From assembly GCA_006937955.1 (NCBI GenBank), contig SSNP01000024.1, positions 2,397,047-2,461,046 on the forward strand: a DNA stretch of 64,000 nucleotides, written 5' to 3'. The position numbers and the translations under genes were made by a program. This document shows, one piece after another, positions 36,515-50,477 of the stretch; positions within the stretch are counted from its first letter, which is position 1, and each line of letters starts with the position of its first letter. The notes beneath the pieces were generated by a model. That model made no database searches and was not told where the DNA came from. It worked only from the letters and a program-made list of their open reading frames with translations. The stretch is from Pachypanchax playfairii. Its lineage: Eukaryota > Chordata > Actinopteri > Cyprinodontiformes > Aplocheilidae.

Positions 36515-39500
36515 TTACTCAGACTCTGTGTAGAGTCCATTATCTAAAGGCAGGACAAACAACAAACCAAAACAAATGAGGGAGTCAAACTGTGGACTGT
36601 TTGGATGGAGATGAACAATAGAACTTGTCAACATTCAGACTGTTTTTAGAAAGGCAGCAACTATAAATAGACAAGCGCGTTAACAAGAGGAGACAAATGA
36701 GCAGAAAGTTGAGAGAGAACTGCTTCGGAGTAAAACCTGCACTCTCCTGACCCTAATCCACTATTCAGGAATCAAGAAAACCTATTGACATCTATTAATC
36801 CAGAATTGGCTTATAATCAATGTGCTCTTCAATAACTTCTTATCAAGTCAGTCATCAATAGCTGCTGGATCCCCGTGTGTCTCCTCAATGACTTGCTTTG
36901 CTTGACTTCCCTCCCTTTGCTCGAGCAATAGACGTGTCAGTCAGGTGACTGGTTCATCAATGAGACTGAGACTGGATTATTAACAACTAATGATTGGATT
37001 GCTGTGAAATCTTGGAAAATCTTTAACCATTTACAACCATCTAGTCATGTGGTAATTATTTCGGGAAATAATTTAGTTAGTATCCCACTCAAACTCAAGA
37101 GAGCAAAGCGATTGAGCAACAATCTGTTTAGTCTTACTAAAATAAAATGTCAGAGTCCAAGCTTTCATAAATGCTTCATTATTTCCATCGGTTGCAGTGG
37201 GACTCAGCTGATAAGCTGTCAGTTTTATGTGGGGGATCCCAGCACGGGCCACTGATGTGTGATCCGATAAACACGCTAATGGGTGTGTCATTGGACACAG
37301 AGTAAATCAATTAAGCAGAGGGAATCTCAAGGGAGCTGGAGAGGTGTTGTTTGCTGACTTTAATTCCCTGAAGACCCTTAAAACACACAATTTAAAAAGG
37401 AATCTGTGTTTTCATTAGAGATCTTGACCATAGAAGAGCTATACTGCGAGACTTTAACCCACATAAAGAAATCCGCTTTGATTAAATCTGCTTTGCTGTA
37501 TTTCATCCTTAAGGATAAAGTCAAAGATGCTCAGTGACTCTCATCTTTAATGAAATTAGGTTATGATGATGCAGAAGTGATCCTGTCTCAAGGTACCTCA
37601 GCATGAATGTGAGTATTCATTTGGTTCTAAAGATCTGAGGCACGAGAATAGCCTTTTGTTTTTTGCATTTCATGCCATTTATTTACAACTCTAAAAAGCA
37701 GTAAACAAAGACAAACATTTGATGAAACTTGTGCACCACTGTGGTGTTCTGCAGTGGAGGTGAAGCTAAAATCTCTGGAGCTCAGGGGTCGAACTGTCCC
37801 TGAAGGGGGGCGGGGGGGTTCATCACTTAGCCTCTTCAATAGAAAGGCCCAAACCTTAGACCTCAAAGGAAGGTCTGCAGGGACAATGCAATCCCTTTTT
37901 ATTAGAAATTAATGAATGAATCTTTAAGCTTTTGTTCTCGACCAGTCTGACCAGAGTAAACACATCAAATATGTCAGTTTTTTTTATTATTTTTTTTGGC
38001 ACCAGGAATTCTAACTGGATTTCTGTGTGTAAAACAAATTAACCAGCTTCACTACAGCATTCTGCTTCAGCTAAACCTTTACCCACCTTCATCCTCACCA
38101 TGAACTTTCACTCCCTGATGGGCGGAGGTGGGGTGGGAAGTGTGGGGGGGGGGATATGCAGGCAATAGATGAGGGCATGGAAAAAGAGCAGCGTTTTTAA
38201 TTGACACCCTTTAAGTTATGTGCAAGATAATTATAGCCAACAGCTGTAGACAGTGCAACATGCAACAATGGGACTTATTAGCATGCTGGTGGAAGTCTGT
38301 CAGGGAGTGCCAGCCTACATGAATGACACGACGCTGATACTCACACTTTCGTAGACGTCTACTTAGAGATAGCATGAACCGTCCTGACACGCAGCAGCTT
38401 CGTTTTGCTTTGAAATGAGCGAGGAAACAATTAAAAAAACGATGCTGCAGATGATCTTCTTTTTGGGGGGGGGTTATTTTATAACGCAGAGGGCGGTCAT
38501 AGTTCTTTTAAAACTTTGCATTCTGCCTCAAAGCAGCAAAGGATCCCACTGAGCTTAAGAATATGTGCTCTTCATTTTAGTCCTAATATGAGAATTAATT
38601 ATGAATTAATTAACATTACACTCGGGAGAGGCTACTTTTAAATCTCTCCATGCCTTTAATATGATTTCTCTCTCTGTCTCTCTTTTAGCATAGTTAGGAA
38701 TAAGTGGAGAGAAAGAAGCGAGGAGAAACAAAGAGGAGGGATGGAGATGAGGATGCATTGTGTTCTTACGTCTAAGACTATCTCCAGGTTATGAATTAGA
38801 GAATATGTGTGTGCGTGTGTGTATGGAATTTGTTTCTCCCGGCGAGCCATTAAATATTTCATGGAGGGGGATAAATGCTGGGAGAACCCCCCTCCCCCCT
38901 CCACCCCCCCCCTTCCTTCCAACCTGATCCACACTGCAATTAGAGGCCCATTATCCCTCTCTCTCAAACCTCACACTCTTTACAAACCAGGCCTCAAAAG
39001 CAGCCATAAAGGGCCCTGTGATGAGGCATGGCAACAGAAATGACAAACAGTGCACGTATTTTTTCAAATTTTTTTTTTTAATAAAATCAAACTGTATTTT
39101 TATAGGTCATTTCCCAGTAAACATAAATTAAAAAAAAAAACAAAAACCCTCCAGCTTTACAGTTTTAGGTTTGGTTTATTTCATTTGATTTGACATGTCA
39201 TGCTTCTGTGCCTTGGCAATAAGGACACAACATTGCAGCATATTGGCAGGCTCATTTGCTTTTCATAGTGAGCGTCGTGTCCAAAAAAAAGTGCCCCCTG
39301 GGATAAACACGTGTACAGGGACCGCGGGCTTGCCGCCCCAGCAGCAGGTGGCCCATTGCTGCCTAATGAACACCACAATCTGTTACTATCGCAGCGGTGC
39401 TTTTCACCAGACAATTAAGCGACTAAGCATGTCATTATTCCAGGCCAACAAGAAGAGCCTCTTCTCTAATTTCATCTTTTCATTCCTGTTTACTCACCCA

Positions 39501-41080
39501 CACTCCCCTCATTAATGAGAGATTTTCCAGTCCATGCTAATTGGTTTCAATAACATTCATTTTAGTTGAAAGGAAACGATTCTGTTAATTGAGGAGCACA
39601 GAGAGCGAGAGAGAGAGAGTGAAGGAGAGTGAGAGACAGAGAGAACGAGTAGAGGAGGGGGGAGAAAAAAAAAAAAAAAAAGAGCTGCTTCTTTTCATTT
39701 TCAAGTGTGTCCATGAGATGACGCCTTTGAAACGGAGCTCTACAGGTTCAGAGCTAATGAAATTAAGTGATACCGGCCATGGCGAAAAAAGGAAAGCCCA
39801 AATTAAAAGCAATTTATTTTCATTGAGGCATGTGGCACGGTTCGGGCACAATTAACAGGGCTGAGATTTGGACCCTGAAAGACAGAGAGAGACAAAGATA
39901 CAAAGAGATGACTGATGAGCAAAGAGAGAGCAAAGTCTAGACCTGGACAGATTAACTGTAATCATTTCTATTGTCGTATTTCCATCTCGTTTTCAATCTT
40001 CCAAAGTTTAAATTGGAAATGCAGGCGGTGGACGATCAAATATTTTAAATGATCTCAAAAAAGTCTGGATAAGTGCAAATTTTACAACTTATCTCCGGTA
40101 AAAAAAAAAAAAAAAGTTTTGCTGAAGGTAAAACATTGACAGAAACTTTTGACCTTTAACCCAATGAACATAAGGAGTAAAAAAAACAAGATATTATTCT
40201 GTTGTTGACCATAAACAGATTATTTTCTAATTACATCACATTTTCATGTTGGGTATGATTTTTAAAACAGAGGGAAAAAAAAGTGTATTAATTAAGAGAC
40301 ATTCAGATTATATGTATATGTGTTTAAATGTTTTGGAACGGCTACAACACTCATCCTTTGCGTTCTCTTTACTCCCCTAACTGTGACACAGTTTTTATAT
40401 TATTTTTATTTTTTGATTTGTCATGCTCTATGTTAAAGTGCTCTATAATTAAACTTTTATTGCCTTTTATTTTCTATAGTTAAAACCTAAATAAATAATG
40501 TAATTTTGACTCATGAATTCGTCTCCGAGGTGTTTATAAAGTTCATCAAATGTTCTAAAAGGAAAGTGTTGGATTGTATTTGAAGTGCTACAACTTCATG
40601 CATCTTCTAACAGAAAAGCAACAGACAGGACCGTAACCCTTCAGTTATGGTCAGTCAGCTGCCTAACTAGCCATTGTATGCTTGTTTAGTGACGGCAGAG
40701 TGAGCGCGTTAATGGTGTCTCTAAACAGCCTCAGCTGGGGGCCCCGCAGCGAGGAGGGAGGGGGTGAAGGTGATGTTGAGGGTCACGCTCAGACCTTCTA
40801 CAGGCTAGAGGCAAAGAGTCTGACGGCATCTACAGAATGAACGTACAGACAGGATTATCACTCAAGCAGCTCCACTTATTGATCAAAATGCTGACAGGCT
40901 GTGAGAAAAGAGAAGGCGTGAGGGAGGCTGGAGATGTAAAACAATTACACAGATGATTTTCAGGCGACGGTGCTGTCTGTTTCCTCGTGGACCATCAGCC
41001 TATCTGTCTCTTCCTGTGTTTCACCCAACGAGAAACAAAACTAGTTTAAAGTAAGACTAAATGCCCTGCTGGTCTCTCAA
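36515..41080. other. Non-coding DNA with several candidate regulatory blocks
   Basis: Repeat-free, TAAT-rich blocks are seen at about 36,760-37,300, 38,200-38,400, 39,190-39,520 and 39,700-39,870 (for example CAAATTAAAAGCAATTTATT). They are separated by G or C runs (38,144-38,153; 38,465-38,473; 38,888-38,912), a GA tract (39,601-39,620) and A runs (39,666-39,680; 40,100-40,115). No exon was supported. Confidence 0.4.
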
Positions 41081-41089
41081 GGAGCTCTG

Positions 41090-42610
41090 AGCGTGCAGCT
41101 AGTGCGAGATCAGTGCAGTTCATTTACATAGCACTTGCGTTATGTCGGGACACGAGCTACAAATAGGTATGAGTGTGTGGCGTAATTAGAAATGAGCCAG
41201 GCTTTTCAAAAACACCCCTTTGCATCATAATTGAGTCAGCTCGGTGCTGGATAAATGACAGGGAATGTGTTTGTGTGTGCGCGCGACTCTTTCTCAACGC
41301 TCTCAGAGATTATTGGTAATTAAGATACACCTACATGAGCTCAGAGAAAGTTGGATAATTCCTCAACATGTAAACATTTGTTCATGAGAGCTGAAGAAAA
41401 TCATTTCTTTACTATACAGAAAATACTGCAAATATATATTTTTGTGTGTGTGTGTGTGGGCAGTTTGGATCAACAAAATGTTAAAGCTGCATTTATTAAA
41501 AATAAGTTGTGTTTTTTTTTTTACACTTTCCATTGGAAAAAAAAAACAACCTACATGCACAAGTTCAAAGTTAAAGGTTAAGTAGCAAATGAAATGAATA
41601 CAAAGTGATGAATTTTGTAAAAATAAATAGATGATGAATTTCTCATTTCAGCAACAGAAGAAGAACAAAGACATGTTTTAATCAAAAGAGACATACTGGG
41701 CTTGAATGACTTTAAAATTTAAAACTTGGAGGAAAAAAAAATATTTCTTTTGGTGGTTTGAAGCCAAATAAAAGCTCAATCTGTGAGAGCTGCTGCTAAA
41801 CAGATTCATAAAAGTACTGAGATAATACAAGATTCAGCAACGGAAGGATAAAGAACGTGTTAGTTCATCTGCTGGATAAGCTATTAAGACATTTTTGACC
41901 TTTCACCTTATATTCAAAAAGCCTTTACAAACACTTCTATATCTTTTTTTATAAATGATGGAAAATGAATAAAAATCGTACGGGAAAAAATAAACAAATT
42001 TAAAAATAAGTCTGTATGTCTCTAAGCAGGCGTGAACTATTCACATTTCCTCATTTTTTTTCTTCAGCTCAGTCAAAACAACTAAATTCAAAATAAAAAA
42101 AACCCACCAAAGTCATTTTGAAGAGTCAGTTATACTGAAATTTAGGCAAAAACATAATAAAAAAACTTTCTACTTTTTAAAAATGGTTAATGTCTTCTAT
42201 TTTTTGACTAACGGATCACCCTAAAATAAAAAATCAACATCAAATTAATAAATAGATACAAATTCAAGCTGCGCAAACATGTATATGATTCTTTTCTCCT
42301 AATAACTTTTTGTTAATGTGTGATCTGTGCGAGTTTCTGAGCATATTTATATATTTTTTTATTGCCCTTGCTAAGTGACGTCCAAAAAAAACCGGTATGT
42401 GAAGGGGAGGCTTGTTTGTTCAAAGTACCTGGGGGTTACCAAGGTTACCGAATTGAATCGTCCCCTCAGACATGGCTGATTTACATAATTTGGTGGTATC
42501 ATTCACAGCGCCTCTTGGTCCTGGGTGATGAATGGCACCCGCAGAAGATAATATTTCTGCTTGGATGTAATAAATCTTGTGTAAAGTGCTCCATTGCTTA
42601 TATAAAAATG
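41090..42610. promoter_or_regulatory. Two candidate conserved non-coding blocks
   Basis: Bases 41,105-41,265 and 42,395-42,600 are complex and repeat-free, unlike the very AT-rich DNA between them (41,580-42,360). The second includes GGTTACCAAGGTTACCG, a close tandem of GGTTACC, near 42,435. Open frames here lack splice context. Conservation is inferred from texture only. Confidence 0.3.
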
Positions 42611-45600
42611 GCAAAGAGGTGATGGATAAAAAAAAACAGTCCTTTTTCACTATGTACATTTTTCTTTTCTTATTTTTGTGTTTTATCTCAGTCTCTCGTA
42701 TTTAAACACGAGATCTTTTCCAACAAGTTTTGCCGTTGCTCAAAACACGGAGATACTGGTAATAGAGTTTATCATTGCTTTTGATTTTCCAGGTACATTT
42801 CAGGTGAAATTTCACTGATGTCTTGACATTTTTCCTTATTTACAGCATCATGTTTCATTTTGGATTCTAATACCACTGATGTCCCATGAGAACGGTTCCT
42901 TCTGCTACCATCCTTGTTGCTCCTGTACCTGTTGTATTGATCACAGCCCCCACCATCCCTTCACAGTCTGCCTTCAGTGTCCTGTTATTACTAAAACCAG
43001 CCCCTGGTTCGTGAACCCGTGACCTCATGCCGCCGCGCCGAGGGGGAGTAACCCTCACAAGGAGCTGGGAGGCGAGAGTCTCTCTGGGAATCAGTTTGCT
43101 CTCTGGCCATCAGGTGTTTGCATGAGTTCAACATGCATGAACAGAAAGCTGAGATCAGTTTAATGCTACAAATTGTTCTAAATTCAAGCAAACGATAAGA
43201 AACAGATGTTTTGAGATTCACTTCTAAACTGAGCAGCAAACTAAATGTGCATATTAGGCGACTTGTGGCTTAATTCCAATAAGGAAAGAATTCCATAAGT
43301 CAAATCAGAAAATCCCTATTTATTCCAAAGGTTACTGATCCTGATTGTATACTAATTAAGTTTTTTGTTCTCCATTCTCCTATTAAGCCTGTTTTTAATA
43401 AGCTGAGAGTCAGGTGTACTTGACAGTAATGAATGACTGATTTTAGCCGATCGTTATTACTGTGTCCCATGTATTGTGTGTGTGTGTGTGTGTAGTTGCG
43501 CAGTGGCCGCCTAATAAAAGGGATAATTGTTCCATCTTTGCTTGCAGACACATAAAGCAGTGTGTATTGACTACTTGACAGGCTGTGATTCCAGTGAAGC
43601 TAATGGCTTTCTCAATTCTCCCGCTCCATCCATCAGGCCCCCCGAGAGCCCCCCGTCATGTTTTCAATTAATGAAGAGAAAATCATAAAAAAGTTAAAAG
43701 CTGGCGTGGCAAAGTGGACGGCAGCGATTATGCATGCCCAGACAAGGGCACACACATATATTTGAGATTTCTAATCACAAGTAGGACATGCACGCACAGG
43801 CAGGTGCACAGCAGCAGGTTGAAGAAAGAAGAAGAAAAAACTGGAGACGTTTCGGCTTTTGGTTGTTGTTTGTTTGAAGCTCGTCTATGTCTCCGCTTGT
43901 AATCAGAATGTACGCGGATTCAGATGCTGGGAATACTCAGCTCAGGTGGCGCTTGCTGGCTTTATGTCGGAGATAAAGGGAAACTTCCGCTCTGCCTGGG
44001 TTTAGCGATAGTGAAAAAGCCTCCAATTCAGGCAGGAAATTGTGGAGTAAGTGGCTTGGTGGCTGATAGTGAAATGAAGCCAGGGTGGCTGGATGCCTGC
44101 TCTAATTAACTGGCTGTCGGGTCGCAGCAATATCGAGGATCCTGCCAGCCAACCTGATGACAGGACCAGGGCGTGTACAGGGGCACAAACTGACACGTGC
44201 CCACAAATATTAAAGATAATATACACATAAACATGCACACAGCTTAGCAGAATGTATCATGCTGGACTCCTGCTCAAAGAGAAATTATTTAAAATAAAAT
44301 ATAAACAAAGAGACGTGTAAAAACCAGCAGTAACAACAAGTCTGCAAATCAGTGGCCTCGCAATCACTTCATCAGACTCTTTACTGAATTCATTTCAAAT
44401 GATTGACAGTCTTTCATATGCACGTGAACGTCCTCTGTAATTCTTCATTAATGTAATTGTCGGAAATAGACGTGAAAGATGAGTAAAATGTTCACCAACC
44501 AATCGTTAGGGAATACAAATCGAGAATCTGTCAGATTCACAGACCTCTGCAATGGAAATCTGTCATAATAGAAATTAGTTAATAAAAACTAAAAGTGTAT
44601 TTATAGTATTTACACCTGCAGGCATAAGATTTAGGTTTAATTTTATGTTAGCGTGTGCTAATATTTAAACGTCATAGTGGCAAAAAAAAAAACCAGAAGG
44701 CATATTTTTAGCTGATCTGATTCCTGAGGCCTGCTTGAGGTGTTTTCTCTCCACGGCTAATTTGACTGTAAATAATCACCAACAAGTAGAAATGTTTACT
44801 GACAACGTAGAACGCGTCTGGATTTTTATGTGTTTGTGATTCCACTACATGCCTGCATGTGTGAGCACTTCTTTTTGCCACTATGGGAGTTCAGACCTCA
44901 GCCTGGAGGCACCTTTAGTTCCCCGACCAGTAATAAGTTCAATAACACAAACATTTAAAACACACCACAAGAAGTTAACTTGATGAGACAGACTTGATAG
45001 AAATCACACCATCATCTAGCGCTGTGCCTGCACGCCTCCTCACTTTGACCACACGGAGCTGAAGGTGAGAGTGCTACCCGGGGATAGATCAGGATGGCGT
45101 AATCGCGCGTGGGAGTGAGCTACAACCAACGCTTGTCAATCATCATCATCAAGCGCCCGTCTTGATGCTAGCAGTTTGACTTTCCTCACCGTTCGAGAGA
45201 AGTTCCACCTCCATGCACACCATTTTTATTTTCATGTAGTTATTTTTCCCGCTCTTTGCTCGTTTGTGTTGGGTGCGACACGCGCGCGCCTCATTTCGTC
45301 TCACACACACCAGCGTCTTCACGGCAGCGTTTCTCAGAGTGGGAAAAAAAAAGAAGCAGAAATGGCAGCAGAAGATAAATGTATTTTTCATTATTATAGA
45401 TTCTCTCCACTTCTCCGCTGGCAGTGAGCAACCTCCGCTTAAACATCTCCTCTCTGCCCCTTGGCGCTTCCCCACATTTGGATGCCGGCCAAGCAAAAAA
45501 AAAAAAACAGTTAGAGGAAATTAAATATCACATTTCCAATTTTTTACCTTAAAATTTAAATACAATAAAAATGCCTCTCATGAATTATGTAATCGAGTTG

Positions 45601-46160
45601 AATTTCTCCTCCGAACTTGAAACTGTGAGTGCTTTTGACAACATGCTGGTTATTTGGAAGCTATGCCGCCACCTTCCTCTCTAATGAGACGCTACAGCCA
45701 ATCAGATTCAAGTGAAAAAAAAGAGCACAGACTATGATATATATTTTCTGATGGGGCTGAGCTTTCCTGGTTGACATATATAAAAAAAAAATGAAACGTG
45801 CAATACATATGACTTTACATATATTTCAGGACAAACTCTTCAATCCCTCACAGATTAAAATGAGACATTTCACCACTTTTCAGTTATCCTCATCTACAGT
45901 TAAAATACGTCAATATAATATTTTATTCCCAAAGCACAGCATATCTGCAAAGATAATACATTCACTTGATACGTCTCCCACCCAGACCAAATTATATTTA
46001 CTGTTAAATCATATTTCTGATGGTGCCGCGTTATTAGAAAATTGCATGTTGTGTGGTTGATTTATGTCCCAGCGTAACTACAGAAGGAAAAAAAAAAAGA
46101 GATCCACCTCCCACGCTTGCAGGTGAGATGAGTTCCCCCAGATTGCTGTTAGTGTCATCC
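42611..46160. other. Non-coding DNA
   Basis: A (GT)n tract lies at about 43,475-43,493. Bases 44,390-44,560 and 45,590-45,715 have regulatory texture. A runs occur at about 45,494-45,505 and 45,781-45,790. No gene was supported. Confidence 0.4.
43475..43493. repeat. (GT)n microsatellite
   Basis: A run of about nine GT units. Similar runs at 15,109-15,125 (CA) and 61,671-61,688 (CA) are noted in their regions. Confidence 0.85.
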
Positions 46161-46169
46161 TCCTGGCTA

Positions 46170-46450
46170 AGTGTTGTATATTAAAGAGACAACGCGGTGG
46201 ATTGTCACCTCGGCGCCCCCACCACCTAGCAATGGGCCATCTTTAATTAAGGCCCGGTGGAGGTGAATGCTTGAGAAAAGGCCTGACAGAGCAGCCAGTG
46301 TGTAGATTATTTTAATTTGAACCACGCCTCTAGGTGAGCGATGCGGCCGGCCTTGACCCTCCTCTGACTGCATGGATTAATGCGTGGCAATGACTGCTGA
46401 GGCTATCATTGCAGCGGGCATCATTAATTATCCTTATTGATTGTTGCTCT
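46170..46450. promoter_or_regulatory. Strong candidate conserved non-coding element
   Basis: Repeat-free for almost 300 bases, mixing GC-rich segments with TTTAATTAAG, GGATTAATGCG, TTAATTTGAA and CATTAATTATCC. The density of palindromic TTAATTAA/ATTAAT homeodomain-type sites in sequence of otherwise balanced composition is the most enhancer-like in the window. No coding frame is credible. Confidence 0.4.
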
Positions 46451-49400
46451 CAGAGATAAAGCGTTCTGCTGACTGGAAAATACCCTCCAAGTGTAAGGTC
46501 AAGGTAAAAAAAGAGAGCTATAGAGAGGGTAACTTTTGGATGAAAAAAAAACAAAAACCTAATGTCTTACTGTTTTACCCTAAACTCTTCCTAGCTCTTC
46601 ATTTTCACCAAAAGAACAAGAATCAACAAAGAAACCCTGACCTATAGGTGGCAGTCAAAGATTAACAGTATTGTGGAAATAGTGGTGAGGAAATGTAAGT
46701 AGAAAAAAGATTCAGAGCAGCGGACAGCGGCTGGTCCTGAGGCGGATCATGTTTCTGTGGCTTCCATAATAGAGGAGACAGCAGGAAGTCAGGGTTTTAT
46801 ATTTACACCACTCTACATCACTATGTCCTCAAACACATCTCCAACGGAAACTGTCTCTTACACACACAACATTATTTGGGTGTACTTTAAAATACACTCT
46901 CCAAACACACAGTACGTAATCAACTGCATAAAATCACCTGAAATAATGTACATTTACTGAAATGAAGGAGTGATTTAAAATGGACAAACATACTTGATTG
47001 TTGTGATGTCTAAAATAACAAATAAAGAGGTTGCTCACCGAAAGCGTATCCAGGAAACGATACTAACAACCCATAGGAAAAAGAAAGAGGTTTTTGGAGG
47101 GGTTAGACAAATGCCATGGTTTTCAGAAATTTAAGGGAATTAAACTCTAATCCATTCCTTTTTACTTGTATCCAAGATTTCTGTTAAGAGAGAAAAACTT
47201 TTGTTCTTGAATGTGCCCTTGGCCCAAATACAGGCATCATACAAATCTGTGTAGAAGCAACTCCAAAAGTTTGATCCGTAGATTCAAACATAAGAGTTGT
47301 TACAACGTGATCTGGAAAATAAAGAAGAAACAGCAAAAGAAAAAAAAATATATATAAGAAAAACCTTTTTTGAAATCTTACCTTCATTCCAAAGCTGATT
47401 GGAGTGTATTAGCTTTTACTAACGGACAAATCCAGCAGATCTTTTTAAAAGCATCACTTTTGTCCTTTGTTGCCTTTTTAAAATCTTTAACATGTGGATT
47501 CTGCTGTTGTTGTAATTAAATCTTTTGCTTCTTTAAACAGTGTTAAACAAAAAAATCCTCCCAAAAGCCATGCAGGAGAAAAAACTGAGGAGGAGTACAA
47601 GAAAATGTAGATCCTACTTCATGAATAGTGACATATTCCTAAAAAGGAACATTTTAGGCTTTCTTGCTCCTAAAACTGAAATTAACCACTGAGATTCTTT
47701 TTTTATGGTGTGGATTTAAAAATGCTCTTTGTCTTGGTTTTCATGAGGCAACACAGACGCAGACAGTGGAGGTAGGGCAAGATGAAGGTGTGCCTGTCCG
47801 TTCTTTGTTAGCACCTGTTTGAAGTATATCAGAAGGAGCTTTCCAAGTTCTGAAAATTCATTATTGGACAGAAGCTTTGACAGAGGTTTGCTGGATATGT
47901 GTGTGTGTTTCTGTGTGTGCAAGTGTGTGTCCATTGTATTCAGAGTGGAATTACTGAGCAGTTGCCTGAGGCCATGAGAAGGCAGCTATGGACAGGTATG
48001 GCTAGGCCATCACTGCAAGGCATCACAGTCTATCAGCCTCTCTGGAGAAAAGATCATACAGGTCCATTCTCATTCATATAGGTACGATGTGTGTATTTGA
48101 GCACGTGTGTGTCCGTGCATTTGTGAGACAAAGACAGACAGTGGAAAAATACTGTGTCACACACAGTTTAAATTATAAAGCTGTAAAAGGAGCTGGAGCA
48201 TTTGAACTTGGCTTGTGATCTTATTAAAATGGCTTGTTTGATTTGAATCAGATAACCCGACCCTGAGTGTGTGAGTGTGTGTGTGTAGGCATTTAAATGT
48301 GAAAACCAAGAGAGAGAAGTGATACTACATTGTACAACTATCTGCAAATCAATAAAATGACCGCAATGCTGCCAAAAGATTCCAATCACAGACCAAAGAC
48401 TAAGAGGTATGCATCATAGTTGAGTACATACAAACATACGCTTGAACATTCTGAAAATTACATTTTACTTCTCACATACCATATATATGTAAACCAGATC
48501 TACATAATTCATGCTTCAGATACTAACAGAGATATAAACATGTATAAGAACAATCATTATCCTGAGTTGTTGCACAGTGTTTATGGCAGAAATGTATAAG
48601 ATGTTTTGGATTCCTATACAGGTGTTTGTGATACACATGTTAAACACATACATGCAAAACAATTCAGGGGGTGTCGCAGGGCTGAAGTGTTGTACCGTAA
48701 TGCCCATCTGTCTTTCTGACATCTTCAAACCCAATCCCACTGGGGCTAACTGAATTCAGCCCTCAACATTAGATAAGCACATGCCCCCCTCCCCTCTTCA
48801 CATGTAGCTTTATGTATGAACATATCACAGACACAGCAGTGGGTTCACATTGTTTCTACAGACAAGGGCTGGCGTGCAAGTCACACAGCAAATGGGGGGA
48901 AGGAATGAGTCAGAAATCAAGTCTCAAAGGACAAAGAGAAAGAGGCTTGACATTGCCTGTCCGAAGAGAGTCTAAGATCTGTTTTTCATTCTTCTTCTTC
49001 TTCCTTCGCTTCCACTCCCAACCCACTGTGCTGTATCTACTCCCCGACCCGATTCTTTCCTCTTGGCGGCTCTCTGCTGATTGTTCTGGTACTTCTTGGT
49101 GCCTATCAGGCTCATCGCACTATGTTTCCATCAAACACAGCATTTATCTTATCATTGCCTTGACAACTGCCTATTAATCCAAAAGAGTCTTTGGGCGCTG
49201 CGTTCCCATGACGATGACATGGTGACATTGCCAAGCCTCTCTGAACTGCCTGCTGAGGCAGTGAACCCTTTTCCTCTCCTCCTCACGCCATGCTTTCCCC
49301 TTTATCTTCCTCTTTGCCCATCCTTTTGCTCCTTCTTTGGCAGCAACCCCCCTCCCTGGAGCTTCGAACTCTTTGACGTTGAGTGCATGTTTGTGTCTGC

Positions 49401-50210
49401 GTGTGTGTGTGTATGTGAGCAGTCATGCACATTTATGTCAGACAGATGGAAAATTCAGCTGGGTATCTGTAAATGTTTGTGTCTATTTGCTGCTTTTAAT
49501 GTTTTTGTCATGACTTATTGTGACCAAAAAGGGTTTAGTGGGTATTTGATTAAAGCAAAATTCAATGACTATCAACTTTATACAGCTTCGTCCACTTCAC
49601 GTTTCCGGTTTTCACAACTTTGTCAGAACATTTTCAGTCCAAGATGTAGAAATGGGGACAAAAATAAATAAATAAACAACATTTCTGCAAAGATCAGTTG
49701 GAAATTATATCAAAATCACACTTTAAATGCTCCAAATTGTCAAAGTTTTTGCTCCTCTAATTATTATGACTATGTTGTTCCACTGAGCATGTTGTGCAGC
49801 TCGTGGTTTATGTTCAGGGACCACGTTTAAACCATATTTTGGGTGAATTTATGAAAGACAAAGCTAACAAAGTAAAGGTTAATACACTAAGAACATTTAC
49901 TAACTTCCACAATAAACTGTATGAGATTAAGAAGAGATTAAGGTCAGTACTCTATTACGTAAAACCGAGAACTACGTCTTACAAACAAAGATTCAGTTAA
50001 AATAAAGTAAAACTGAATAACTGTGCAATAACTTTGATGCATAAAATGGCATTAAAAAACAGCGTCCTGGTTTATTTCTGCAGCATAATTTGTGCACAAA
50101 ACAAATTTTACTATGCAAGGGACTTTTGTAAGGAAAGAAAAAAGATACATTTTTAATTTCACTGATGCTTGTCTGGTGAATGCTTTCATATTGAGTACAG
50201 GAACATTTTA
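46451..50210. other. Non-coding DNA
   Basis: AT-rich with GT tracts (about 47,898-47,930, 48,265-48,287 and 49,398-49,414) and a CT-rich patch (48,980-49,350) that gives a 196-codon plus-strand frame without coding character. No gene was accepted. Confidence 0.4.
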
Positions 50211-50350
50211 TTTCATTTTATTAAACTTTATTTGATCAGGGCCAGTACATAAAATAATGGTATAGATTAGAAAATAAACATTGTCTTGTAAAAATCCCCG
50301 GTAGTGCTTTTAAGAAATTAAAGCTCCAAACCTACAAATATTAAAAGATA
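50211..50350. repeat. Interspersed repeat fragment
   Basis: TTATTTGATCAGGGCCAGTA followed by AATCCCCGGTAGTGCTTTTA, AATTAAAGCTCCAAACC and ACCTACAAATATTAAAAGAT is a phrase order that I associate with a dispersed fish repeat, possibly the 3' end of a retroposon. Family not assigned. Confidence 0.35.
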
Positions 50351-50477
50351 CACTTCTAAAAGAAACAATATGTATTTCATTGAAGCAATATTTTCTTAAA
50401 AAATCAATAACAATACATTCAACTTATACGACCACAAAACAAAAATATTACGTAGAGGAGAAGCGACGTACGCATTA

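Noticed and set aside
36319..36540. Open frame with repeating MDGW units
   Set aside because: Pure translation of the CCAT microsatellite.
49081..49671. 196-codon plus-strand open frame, the longest in the window
   Set aside because: It runs through CT-rich and GT-repeat DNA, has low-complexity Phe/Ser/Leu/Cys composition, no recognisable motif and no splice context.
49794..50000. 68-codon plus frame with protein-like, Lys-rich composition and AATAAA near its end
   Set aside because: No splice acceptor of quality, no recognisable family, AT-rich context where such frames arise by chance.
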